Positions 1 through 6,119 of a stretch of 9,667 bases of DNA are shown here, piece after piece. Numbering within the stretch: the stretch's first letter is position 1; the number at the start of each line of letters is the position of its first letter. The notes under the pieces are model-generated. The model saw nothing but the letters and a program-made list of their open reading frames with translations. It did not search any database and was not told where the DNA came from. The DNA is from Fimbriimonadaceae bacterium (GTDB taxonomy: Bacteria > Armatimonadota > Fimbriimonadia > Fimbriimonadales > Fimbriimonadaceae): positions 1 to 9,667 of the forward strand of contig CANFJD010000081.1 of assembly GCA_947447315.1 (NCBI GenBank), written 5' to 3'. Position numbers and translations under genes: made by a program.

Positions 1-465
1 GGTTCGCCCCAGCAATCCCAGTGCCTGCGCCCGTGCGTTCAAAGCCGCCGAGTTATCCGCGTCAATCGAAAGCGCCATATCCGCCGCCTCCAGTGCTTCT
101 TTCTGCTTCCGCCGCTGAATCAGCACAATCGCCAGCGCCGCCCAAGCATCGTCCGATTCCGGATCAAGCTCAATCGAGTGCCGAATCGCCTCCTCCGCCT
201 CCTTCGGCCGATTCAATTGCAAGTAGATCACCCCCAATTGGTGATGGCCCGCCGCCCAATCCGGGGCAATCCCAATCAGACTCTTGGCATAACCCAGGGC
301 ATCCACATACTCGTCCAGGCCCGATGCGCAAATAGCTGCGTATAAGAGCAGATAGGGATCCTCGGGGTCACTCGCCAAAGCCCGTCGAACCTCGTTCAGC
401 GCCTCGCGTGGTCGCCCCGCCGTCCGGTACGCCCGCGCCCTAATCAGCGCCTCTTGCGGATCCAC
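1..465 (-). CDS. Tetratricopeptide repeat protein, C-terminus beyond window
   Basis: Reading leftwards, an open frame of 155 codons runs from a GTG at 465-463 to the window edge without a stop. It holds four TPR-like helical hairpins, at about residues 5-37, 38-71, 72-105 and 106-139, and the start of a fifth at 140. Typical TPR signs are the AWAALA/YLQLNR type first helices, EALEAA second helices and the ELDPES or SIDADN turns closing each repeat. No signal peptide is visible at the start. The GTG directly follows the TAG stop of the AAA+ ATPase gene (468-466) in the same frame, so translation is probably coupled by termination and reinitiation. No ATG occurs until about residue 130, so GTG is the only sensible start. 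TPRs mediate protein-protein contacts; the likely partner is the ATPase upstream, which is inference. The C-terminal domain is unknown because the gene is cut. Confidence 0.82.
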   Translation of the reverse strand, partial: MDPQEALIRARAYRTAGRPREALNEVRRALASDPEDPYLLLYAAICASGLDEYVDALGYAKSLIGIAPDWAAGHHQLGVIYLQLNRPKEAEEAIRHSIELDPESDDAWAALAIVLIQRRKQKEALEAADMALSIDADNSAALNARAQALGLLGRT

Positions 466-1734
466 CTACATCCACCGCCGCGACTTCAAATACGTGATCA
501 AATCATCGTAAGTACCGCCCTCATTCGCATAAACGGCAAAGTTCTTCGCTGTCTCAAACCAAGGTCGCGTGCTCGGCTTCACGTCCTTCTTCGCCTGCTT
601 AAAGTCGCCCATATCCACACTCCGCACGGTGCCCTTTCGGATCGAATCCGCCATCGCCTGCTCGCTCGCCGCCTCCGCCCAGTGCACCAAATCCGCTCCG
701 CTAAAGTCCTCGGCCTGGTCCGCCAACTTCGCGTAATCCAATTGATTCACCGGTCGGTCCTCCATTGCACTCTGCAAAATCTGCGCCCGCGCCGGCGCAT
801 CCGGCGGCAACACCAAAACCGTCCGATCAAACCGCCCCGGACGCCGCAACGCCGAATCCACATCCCAAGGATGGTTCGTCGCTCCCAGCACGTAAACGCC
901 CTCGTTGTCCGCCTCCACGCCGTCCATCTCGCTCAAGAGCTGGTTGACCACGTTCCGCTCGCCGCTATTCCGCATCAGGCTCCGCTTCCGACCCAACGCA
1001 TCAATCTCATCGATAAACAAAACGCAGGGCTTGTTTCGTCGCGCCAGTTCAAACACCCGGTGAAGATTCTTTTCCGATTCGCCGATGTACATATCCACCA
1101 CGTCGGTCAGCCCAATACTCAAGAACTTAGAACCCAATTCCCCCGCAATCGCCCGGGCCAAAAACGTCTTGCCGCACCCTGGAGGACCATACAGCAGAAG
1201 CCCACCCTTCAGCGATTTCTTGTAGAGCTTCCGCAAATCGGGATTGCGCATGGGAGCCAAAAATGCCATCTCCAGCCGCTGCTTCACGTCCTTCATCCCC
1301 GCCACTTGGGCCAACGTGAGATCGCTGGTAACCACCCGCAGCCCCGTCAAATCACCGGAGTCTTCCTCGGTCTCCTCCTCTTCTCCCCGGTGAGTTAATC
1401 GCATCGTCTCCGGTCGAGAGGGCGGCTCTGCATCGCTTCCCAGCGACGACTCGATCAAGTTCTGCGCACTCGCCATCCCTAACGCTTCGCGCAAACGGCG
1501 GTAGCCACTCGCTCGGATCACGTCCCCCGCGGCCTCCGCACTCTGCTCCGCCAGTCTTAGTCCTTCCCCGTGAGTCGGCTGCCGATTCAGCACCTCGGCC
1601 GCCTCCGCCAGCGCCTCCGCCGCCTGGTTCCCATCCAGTAACAACTGCCCCACGTGCAACCGCATCGCGATATTCTCGGGATCGGATACGAGAGCCGCCC
1701 GAAGCGCCGCAATCACACTGGGGTCAATCGACAT
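466..1734 (-). CDS. Vps4/p97-like AAA+ ATPase with TPR-like N-terminus
   Basis: 422 residues. Residues 1-85 are alanine- and leucine-rich helices with TPR-like spacing, followed by a charged linker with an acidic run (118-125). The AAA+ core follows: a GMKDVKQRLE-type lead-in (146-155), Walker A GPPGCGKT at 183-190, a pore-loop-like MYIGESE (aromatic Y216), Walker B CVLFIDE at 237-243, sensor-1 ATN with N287, paired arginine fingers R298 and R301 in ALRRPGRFD, and a sensor-2 region FSGADL at 345-350. The C-terminal helix with RPWFETAKNF and YDDLITYLKSRR resembles the end of Vps4/katanin-type (COG0464) proteins. All catalytic residues are present, so it should be an active ring-forming unfoldase or remodeller using ATP in the cytoplasm. 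Its substrate is unknown. It has no transmembrane segment and no peptidase domain, so it is not FtsH. It is the first gene of an operon with the TPR gene below it. No clear ribosome-binding site precedes the ATG. Confidence 0.9.
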   Translation of the reverse strand: MSIDPSVIAALRAALVSDPENIAMRLHVGQLLLDGNQAAEALAEAAEVLNRQPTHGEGLRLAEQSAEAAGDVIRASGYRRLREALGMASAQNLIESSLGSDAEPPSRPETMRLTHRGEEEETEEDSGDLTGLRVVTSDLTLAQVAGMKDVKQRLEMAFLAPMRNPDLRKLYKKSLKGGLLLYGPPGCGKTFLARAIAGELGSKFLSIGLTDVVDMYIGESEKNLHRVFELARRNKPCVLFIDEIDALGRKRSLMRNSGERNVVNQLLSEMDGVEADNEGVYVLGATNHPWDVDSALRRPGRFDRTVLVLPPDAPARAQILQSAMEDRPVNQLDYAKLADQAEDFSGADLVHWAEAASEQAMADSIRKGTVRSVDMGDFKQAKKDVKPSTRPWFETAKNFAVYANEGGTYDDLITYLKSRRWM

Positions 1735-1801
1735 ACGCCGTATTCTAACGTCAATCGCCGAGACACCGCTTCAATCCACGCCTACATTTCCTCTGGGAGC
1801 G

Positions 1802-1817
1802 CCGACACTCTTGTCGG
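1802..1817. repeat. Short hairpin, CCGACA/TGTCGG
   Basis: Perfect 6-base inverted repeat with a 4-base loop (CCGACA, CTCT, TGTCGG) in the spacer between the divergent AAA+ ATPase and phosphoesterase genes. It is the first of three hairpins within 85 bases. It could be a remnant of a dispersed palindromic repeat family. No T-run follows, so it is not a terminator. Confidence 0.6.
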
Positions 1818-1840
1818 AGTCTGGCAATCAGGCCCCGGTT

Positions 1841-1885
1841 CGGAAGGCTAAAGCCTTCCGTTCCAATTGCGGGCTAAAGCACCGC
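1841..1885. repeat. Tandem GGCTAAAGC hairpin repeats
   Basis: Two hairpins sit side by side and share the core GGCTAAAGC. The first is perfect, with 8-base arms CGGAAGGC (1841-1848) and GCCTTCCG (1853-1860) around a TAAA loop. The second has GCGGGC (1869-1874), the same TAAA loop, and GC plus CCGC (1879-1885) with one bulged A. The conserved loop with changed arms that still pair is typical of a dispersed intergenic palindromic repeat (REP-like) kept at the RNA or DNA structure level. They lie about 60-100 bases upstream of the phosphoesterase start. Confidence 0.65.
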
Positions 1886-1943
1886 GCTCCGGTTCGACCC
1901 ACCAAGCACCGCAAGTTTAACGACCATTTAATCCGTCGAGAGC

Positions 1944-2990
1944 ATGATTCCCTGTGTGAATCGACGCGAGTTCTTGGTCGCCGGCTCGGCCGCAGTTTCA
2001 TCCATCGCTTTCCCAACCCTGGCCTTTTCTCGATCTCCGCGCGCAAGAGCTCAAGTCGTCCGCACCGCTACCGATCGATTTGAACTGATCCTGCCCGAGC
2101 CCGAGAAGGTTCGCATCCTCCAGATTAGCGACACCCACTTTGGCAAGCCAAACCCAGAGTACGTGGCAGCGGACCCCGTGACGAGAAAACTAATTCGCAC
2201 CTTGGTAGATGAGAACACGCCAGACCTCGTCTTTCACACCGGCGACTTCATTAATAACGACACCGAGTATGTAGATCACTCCGCAATCGGATTCATGAAT
2301 AGCCTCGGAACCCCGTGGAGCGTGGTTTTTGGTAATCACGATCAGCCTGACAACGCGCCGCGCAATCTAACGCTAGACGAGTATTACGCCCGCTTCCAGA
2401 ATCACGCCACCGGCTACCGCACGTTCAACCAAGGCAGCTTTACCGCGCGAGAATACTGCTTCCGAATCGACATCAAGGCTTCCAACCGAAAACCCGTCGC
2501 CAGCCTATTCGGGGTCAACACCGGCGGCGTTTCGGTGCCCGAGGTGGTTTCACCGGGCCAAATAGCGTGGTTTGCCGAGCAAATGGAAGCGGATCGGTCC
2601 CTCGGCCACAACCAACCCATTCTGGTGATGCAGCACATCCCCATGATCCAGTACAAGACTGTTTTCGAAGAGAAGAAAGCGATCGGACGCCAGGGCGAAG
2701 GCGTCGCGAGCGGCGTCGACAAGGGCGAAGTGTTTGAGGCGTACCGGTCCTCGGGGCGAGTCAAGGGCGTGTTCTGCGGCCACGACCACGTCAACGACTA
2801 TATCGGCGACCTTCAGGGAATCAAGCTGGTCTATGGGCGTGTCACCGGATGGTCGGGATACGGCGATTGGGAGCGAGGCGGACGCATGATCAGCCTCACC
2901 AAGACCCCGTCCGCATTCCGATCGCGAGTGGTGTTGCCGAAGGGAGTAATTGAAAAGCCCGAGTGGTCTAAAACCATGGCGGATCTGTAA
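1944..2990 (+). CDS. Tat-exported calcineurin-like metallophosphoesterase
   Basis: 348 residues. The N-terminus carries a twin-arginine signal, NRREFLVAGSAAVSS (arginines 7-8, then a hydrophobic stretch to about 28), so the protein is probably exported folded. The five metal-binding blocks of the metallophosphoesterase fold are all present and in order: SDTH (D63, H65), TGD (D101), GNHD (N131, H132), QH (H231) and GHDH (H280, H282). The GHDHVNDY block and the FHTGDFIN block look like the Dcr2 / plant purple-acid-phosphatase-29-like branch rather than bacterial SbcD or YfcE types. It probably hydrolyses a phosphomonoester or phosphodiester outside the cytoplasmic membrane using a two-metal centre; the substrate is unknown. 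The ATG has a GAGAG five bases upstream. A GTG at codon 5 would also keep the twin arginines. It faces away from the ATPase operon and converges with deoC. Confidence 0.88.
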   Translation: MIPCVNRREFLVAGSAAVSSIAFPTLAFSRSPRARAQVVRTATDRFELILPEPEKVRILQISDTHFGKPNPEYVAADPVTRKLIRTLVDENTPDLVFHTGDFINNDTEYVDHSAIGFMNSLGTPWSVVFGNHDQPDNAPRNLTLDEYYARFQNHATGYRTFNQGSFTAREYCFRIDIKASNRKPVASLFGVNTGGVSVPEVVSPGQIAWFAEQMEADRSLGHNQPILVMQHIPMIQYKTVFEEKKAIGRQGEGVASGVDKGEVFEAYRSSGRVKGVFCGHDHVNDYIGDLQGIKLVYGRVTGWSGYGDWERGGRMISLTKTPSAFRSRVVLPKGVIEKPEWSKTMADL

Positions 2991-3039
2991 ACCCCACGGC
3001 CGGTTGCAATCCCGACTCGCCGAATCCCAGTAGTTACGA

Positions 3040-3762
3040 TCAGTAACCCGCTACAACCGTCTTCGCCACGTCAATCGGATCCAATCCCAGCCGAGCCCGC
3101 GCTTCGTCCAGCATTGCCGCCGTGGCACTCGCCCCGCACCGGGTTACTCCCAGCGCCCGCACTTCCAGCAACGTATTCAAAGTACGTACTCCGCCCGCCG
3201 CCTTCACTTGCACCGACGCCGGCGAATGAGCCCGCATCAGCTTCAAGTCCTCAACCGTTGCCCCACTCGGCGCGTAACCCGTGCTGGTCTTCACCCAATC
3301 CGCCTCCAACTCACCGCAGATCTCGCAAAGCTGAATCTTCTGCGCGTCATTTAAGTAGGCATTCTCAAAGATCACCTTCACTTTTTGGCCCGCGTCATGC
3401 GCCACCGTGATCACCGAACCGATATCAATCTTCACAAACTCCCAATCCCCACTCAGAACTTTGGAAATGTTCACCACCATGTCCAGTTCCTGGCACCCGT
3501 CGTCAATTGCCTGCCGCGCTTCCGCCACCTTAATCTCCGTGGTGTGCCCTCCGTGCGGAAACCCGATCGTGGAGCTCGTCTTCACGGTCGATCCCGCCAG
3601 TCGGCGCGTCAAGTGCGGCAACGCGTACGGCAAGATGCACACGCTCGCCACATCGTAGGCCAACGCCAGATCAATTCCCGCATCAAGCTGATCCCAGGTG
3701 AGCGTGGGAGGCAGCAAGCTGTGGTCAATCATCTTCGATAATTCCGGGTACGTGTAATTCAT
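3040..3762 (-). CDS. deoC: Deoxyribose-phosphate aldolase
   Basis: 240 residues, the usual length of bacterial DeoC. It cleaves 2-deoxy-D-ribose 5-phosphate to glyceraldehyde 3-phosphate and acetaldehyde in deoxynucleoside catabolism, in the cytoplasm. Visible family blocks, numbered from the ATG at 3762, are DHSLLPP near the N-terminus, IGFPHG (66-71), QELDMVVNI with the catalytic Asp at about 94, KVIFENAYL, the Schiff-base lysine K158 in VKTSTGY, and the proton-relay lysine K187 in VKAAGGVR. An in-frame TTG six codons earlier (3780) exists, but the ATG is preceded by AAAAGG and gives a family-like N-terminus, so it is preferred. It stands alone: no nucleoside phosphorylase or phosphopentomutase gene is nearby. 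It converges on the phosphoesterase gene with a 49-base gap and diverges from the secreted-protein gene. Confidence 0.95.
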   Translation of the reverse strand: MNYTYPELSKMIDHSLLPPTLTWDQLDAGIDLALAYDVASVCILPYALPHLTRRLAGSTVKTSSTIGFPHGGHTTEIKVAEARQAIDDGCQELDMVVNISKVLSGDWEFVKIDIGSVITVAHDAGQKVKVIFENAYLNDAQKIQLCEICGELEADWVKTSTGYAPSGATVEDLKLMRAHSPASVQVKAAGGVRTLNTLLEVRALGVTRCGASATAAMLDEARARLGLDPIDVAKTVVAGY

Positions 3763-3871
3763 AGCCTTTTGTCCGAACAATATCTAGGGCATCTCGCGTC
3801 GTCTATCAGTCGGTATAGAGATTCTTGCGCTTAAGAACCCTCAAGTCCGTCATGTTACATACAATCAGCCG

Positions 3872-3912
3872 GTTCCAGTGTAAATCGGGCCGAAAATGGC
3901 GGATACTGGAAC
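3872..3912. promoter_or_regulatory. Inverted repeat in the divergent spacer
   Basis: Arms GTTCCAGT (3872-3879) and ACTGGAAC (3905-3912) match perfectly and extend to 10 pairs as RNA with one G-U. An inner GCC/GGC pair flanks a GAAAAT loop. It lies 48 bases before the GTG of the secreted protein and about 110 bases from the deoC start. It could be a 5'-leader hairpin of the rightward transcript or a wide-spaced operator. No regulator gene is in view. Confidence 0.45.
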
Positions 3913-3946
3913 ATGGAATATTGGGTCTGACGCCCGAATTCGAATC

Positions 3947-3950
3947 AGGA
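3947..3950 (+). promoter_or_regulatory. Ribosome-binding site supporting a GTG start
   Basis: AGGA ten bases before the GTG at 3961. A stop codon in the same frame at 3952-3954 excludes any earlier start. The next internal ATG would remove the signal peptide, so the GTG is well fixed. Confidence 0.6.
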
Positions 3951-3960
3951 ATAATCGAAC

Positions 3961-5943
3961 GTGAATAGACTTTTGCCCATTGCCTGCACCCTTGGAGTCG
4001 TCGCTCTTGCCACCGTGGCAACGGCGCAGACAGAAATCAAGGCCAGCCGAACGTTCACGGTGAACCCCGGGTCGCCGATTGACACCACCAAGCTGCGGCC
4101 TGCCATCGACAATTCTGTCCGCATCCCGCCGCGACGCCCCGAGAACGAACTGATCTTCAACTGGGAAAAGGGAGATCCGAAGAACCCCCTGAAGGCGGGC
4201 GGCATGATCCCCAATTCTCGTGTGTCCAAGCTCCAGGGCAATTTCCCCAGCATCGGTTTCACCGGCTGGACGCCGCCCGACTGCGACATGGCCGTTGGCC
4301 CTCAGTGGGTTGTCTGCGTCGTTAACAGCTCGCTCGGCTTCTACCGCAAGGCCGATGGCGCCAACACGTTCCTCAAACCTTGCCAAGAGTTCTATGCGGG
4401 CCTGGGTGCCACCAGCTTCCAGTTCGACCCCAAAGCGCTTTACGATCCTATCTCCAAGCGGTTCTTCGTTCTCTACCTGGAACAAGACGACGCATCCAAG
4501 CTGAGCAAGTTGCTCCTCGCCGTCTCCGACGACAGCGATCCCAACGGTAACTGGTACCGCTACCGCATCGAAAGCAAAATCACCGACGGCAGCACCGATT
4601 ACTGGCTCGACTACCCTGGCTTCGGCGTCAGCAAAGACTACGTTGGTTTTAGCGGCAACATGTTCGGATTTACCGGCGGCTGGCTTGGTAACCAGTGCGT
4701 GGTGGTGAATAAGGCTTCCCTGCTCACCGGCGGCACCGCCACCGTCAGCAGCATTCAGGATCGTGGCTCTGCTTCGGTCAAAATCGCGAAGTCGGTCGAC
4801 ACCTCCGCGCTCTACGCCCTTTCGGTCGATTCGGGTGATCAACTGAAGGTTCAGTCGGTTACCAACGCTTCCACTAAGTCGGTCATCGTCAAGGTTCCCA
4901 CCATGTCTGGCCCGCAGGGACCGATTCCGGGGCCCGGCGGTCACAACTTGGATGCCCTAGACGGACGCCTCTTTAACCTTCTGTACCGAAATGGCAACCT
5001 GGTTTCCGCCCACGGTGTCACCATCAACGGCGACCCCAAGGTGGTCTCTCGCTGGTACGACATCAACCTCAATGGCTGGCCCGCCGGTTCAAAGACCCCC
5101 ACGCTAGCCCAATCGGGCAACGTAGCCAGCAGTGCTGGGCAATACTTCCACATGCCCGCCGTAGCTAAGAATAAGCGGGGAGAAATGGCCGTCGTCTTCA
5201 CCCGCACCAGTTCCGCCATCCAAGCCGATCTCATGATCACGGGCCGAAAGTCCACCGATCCCGTCGGCACCATGGGCGTCCCGGTGGTTCAGGCCACCAC
5301 TCCTGCGCCCTACGGCGGCTCTGGTGGATATAACCGATGGGGCGACTATTTCGGCCTCGATATCGATCCCGTAGATGAAGTCACCTTCTGGGCCTACGGA
5401 ATGGTTGGACGCGCCGATGGACGCTGGGCGACCGTTGTCTTCCCCTTCAAAGTCACCAACTACTCCGACGTCGTTCAGCCGGTGAAAGCCGCCGCTGTCT
5501 CGGTGTTGGCCGGTCAAGGAACTCTCACAACCAGCGGTACCACGCAGGTTGACCTCCTCGACAGCATCACCGCAAATGTCGATTCCACCCCCGCTCCTGG
5601 GCTCGGTCTCGCCGCTTCGATGCGAGTGGACTGGAATACCACGCTGAATCCCACCACGGTTGGATCGTTGCAGGTAAATGCCAAGTTTGCCGCTCCGGCC
5701 GATGCCACCGTCTTCTACTACTTCTGGAACAACGTCACCAAGGCTTGGGAACAGCTCCAAGCCACCCCGGGTGGACAAATTCCCGCGAAGTTTGAGCGAG
5801 TGGAACAGCAGGCATCACCCTTCGTCACTGCCGACGGAAAGGTTTCCGTCCTCGTCCGCGTTGTTCGCCCCAACCGTGCCGGTACCGCTCCGTACACGTT
5901 CAAGGTCGATCAGCTCGCCCTCAGCGTCGCCCCGAAGTTCTAA
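3961..5943 (+). CDS. Secreted beta-rich (propeller-like) protein, function unknown
   Basis: 660 residues. It starts with a Sec signal peptide: MNRLLP, a hydrophobic core to about residue 21, and probable cleavage after ATA or TAQ at 22-23. The body looks like a beta-propeller or sialidase-like repeat region. Blocks recalling other secreted bacterial proteins are DMAVGPQWVVCVVN (from 109), FDPKALYDPISKRFFVLY (from 155), LLLAVSDDSDPNGNWY (from 184), WLDYPGFGVSKDYV (from 215) and RWGDYFGLDIDP (from 459). From about 504 to the end is a separate threonine/valine-rich beta-sandwich-like domain, which might anchor the protein or bind carbohydrate. There is no LPXTG motif, lipobox or C-terminal membrane helix. 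I recognise no catalytic set, so no enzyme activity is assigned. It is a single-gene transcription unit with a terminator right after it. Confidence 0.85.
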   Translation: MNRLLPIACTLGVVALATVATAQTEIKASRTFTVNPGSPIDTTKLRPAIDNSVRIPPRRPENELIFNWEKGDPKNPLKAGGMIPNSRVSKLQGNFPSIGFTGWTPPDCDMAVGPQWVVCVVNSSLGFYRKADGANTFLKPCQEFYAGLGATSFQFDPKALYDPISKRFFVLYLEQDDASKLSKLLLAVSDDSDPNGNWYRYRIESKITDGSTDYWLDYPGFGVSKDYVGFSGNMFGFTGGWLGNQCVVVNKASLLTGGTATVSSIQDRGSASVKIAKSVDTSALYALSVDSGDQLKVQSVTNASTKSVIVKVPTMSGPQGPIPGPGGHNLDALDGRLFNLLYRNGNLVSAHGVTINGDPKVVSRWYDINLNGWPAGSKTPTLAQSGNVASSAGQYFHMPAVAKNKRGEMAVVFTRTSSAIQADLMITGRKSTDPVGTMGVPVVQATTPAPYGGSGGYNRWGDYFGLDIDPVDEVTFWAYGMVGRADGRWATVVFPFKVTNYSDVVQPVKAAAVSVLAGQGTLTTSGTTQVDLLDSITANVDSTPAPGLGLAASMRVDWNTTLNPTTVGSLQVNAKFAAPADATVFYYFWNNVTKAWEQLQATPGGQIPAKFERVEQQASPFVTADGKVSVLVRVVRPNRAGTAPYTFKVDQLALSVAPKF

Positions 5944-5961
5944 GACACGAACCTCACCCAC

Positions 5962-5995
5962 GGCTCCCGGTTGGTCACGATCGGGAGCCATTTTT
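5962..5995 (+). terminator. Rho-independent terminator of the secreted-protein gene
   Basis: Perfect 8-base stem GGCTCCCG (5962-5969) / CGGGAGCC (5982-5989) with a 12-base loop, followed by A and five Ts (5991-5995). It begins 19 bases after the stop codon, so it insulates sufB from the upstream unit. Confidence 0.88.
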
Positions 5996-6028
5996 GTGCG
6001 CAATCGATGGTCACATTCAATCTGCACC

Positions 6029-6042
6029 AATCTGTAAAGATT
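6029..6042. promoter_or_regulatory. Small palindrome upstream of sufB, possible operator
   Basis: AATCT, GTAA, AGATT form a palindrome about 78 bases before the sufB start. CAATCTG also occurs just upstream (6019-6025), giving CAATCTG twice at a 10-base interval. This is the only symmetric element seen in the sufB leader. Fe-S assembly genes are usually controlled (IscR, SufR, Fur-type), but the sequence does not match a consensus I can name, so the role is a guess. Confidence 0.25.
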
Positions 6043-6119
6043 CTCTGTCACAATCTTCGTAGAAAGAGTTCAATGCGCGATGTCCTCGATTCGGGGAGTG
6101 GGCGCGGCGAAAGATTGAA

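Noticed and set aside
454..1398. Long plus-strand open frame opposite the AAA+ ATPase
   Set aside because: Arginine-, histidine- and proline-rich translation with no family pattern. It is an antisense shadow of a gene with all catalytic motifs.
1811..2083. Small open frames on both strands in the spacer before the phosphoesterase gene
   Set aside because: They run through hairpin repeats into the phosphoesterase gene in other frames and look like random basic sequence.
3014..3030. Weak GTTAC/GTAAC inverted repeat between the convergent phosphoesterase and deoC genes, considered as a terminator
   Set aside because: Only five AT-containing pairs with no T-run on either strand, and too short to support.
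3763..3780. TTG start six codons upstream of the deoC ATG
   Set aside because: A rare start codon without its own ribosome-binding site. The ATG has AAAAGG before it and matches the family's N-terminus.
3865..4944. 359-residue minus-strand open frame opposite the secreted-protein gene
   Set aside because: Composition is typical of antisense of C-ending codons, with no motif. The plus-strand gene has a signal peptide and a terminator.
5104..5778. 224-residue minus-strand open frame
   Set aside because: Glycine/valine-rich antisense of the secreted-protein gene, without recognisable domains.
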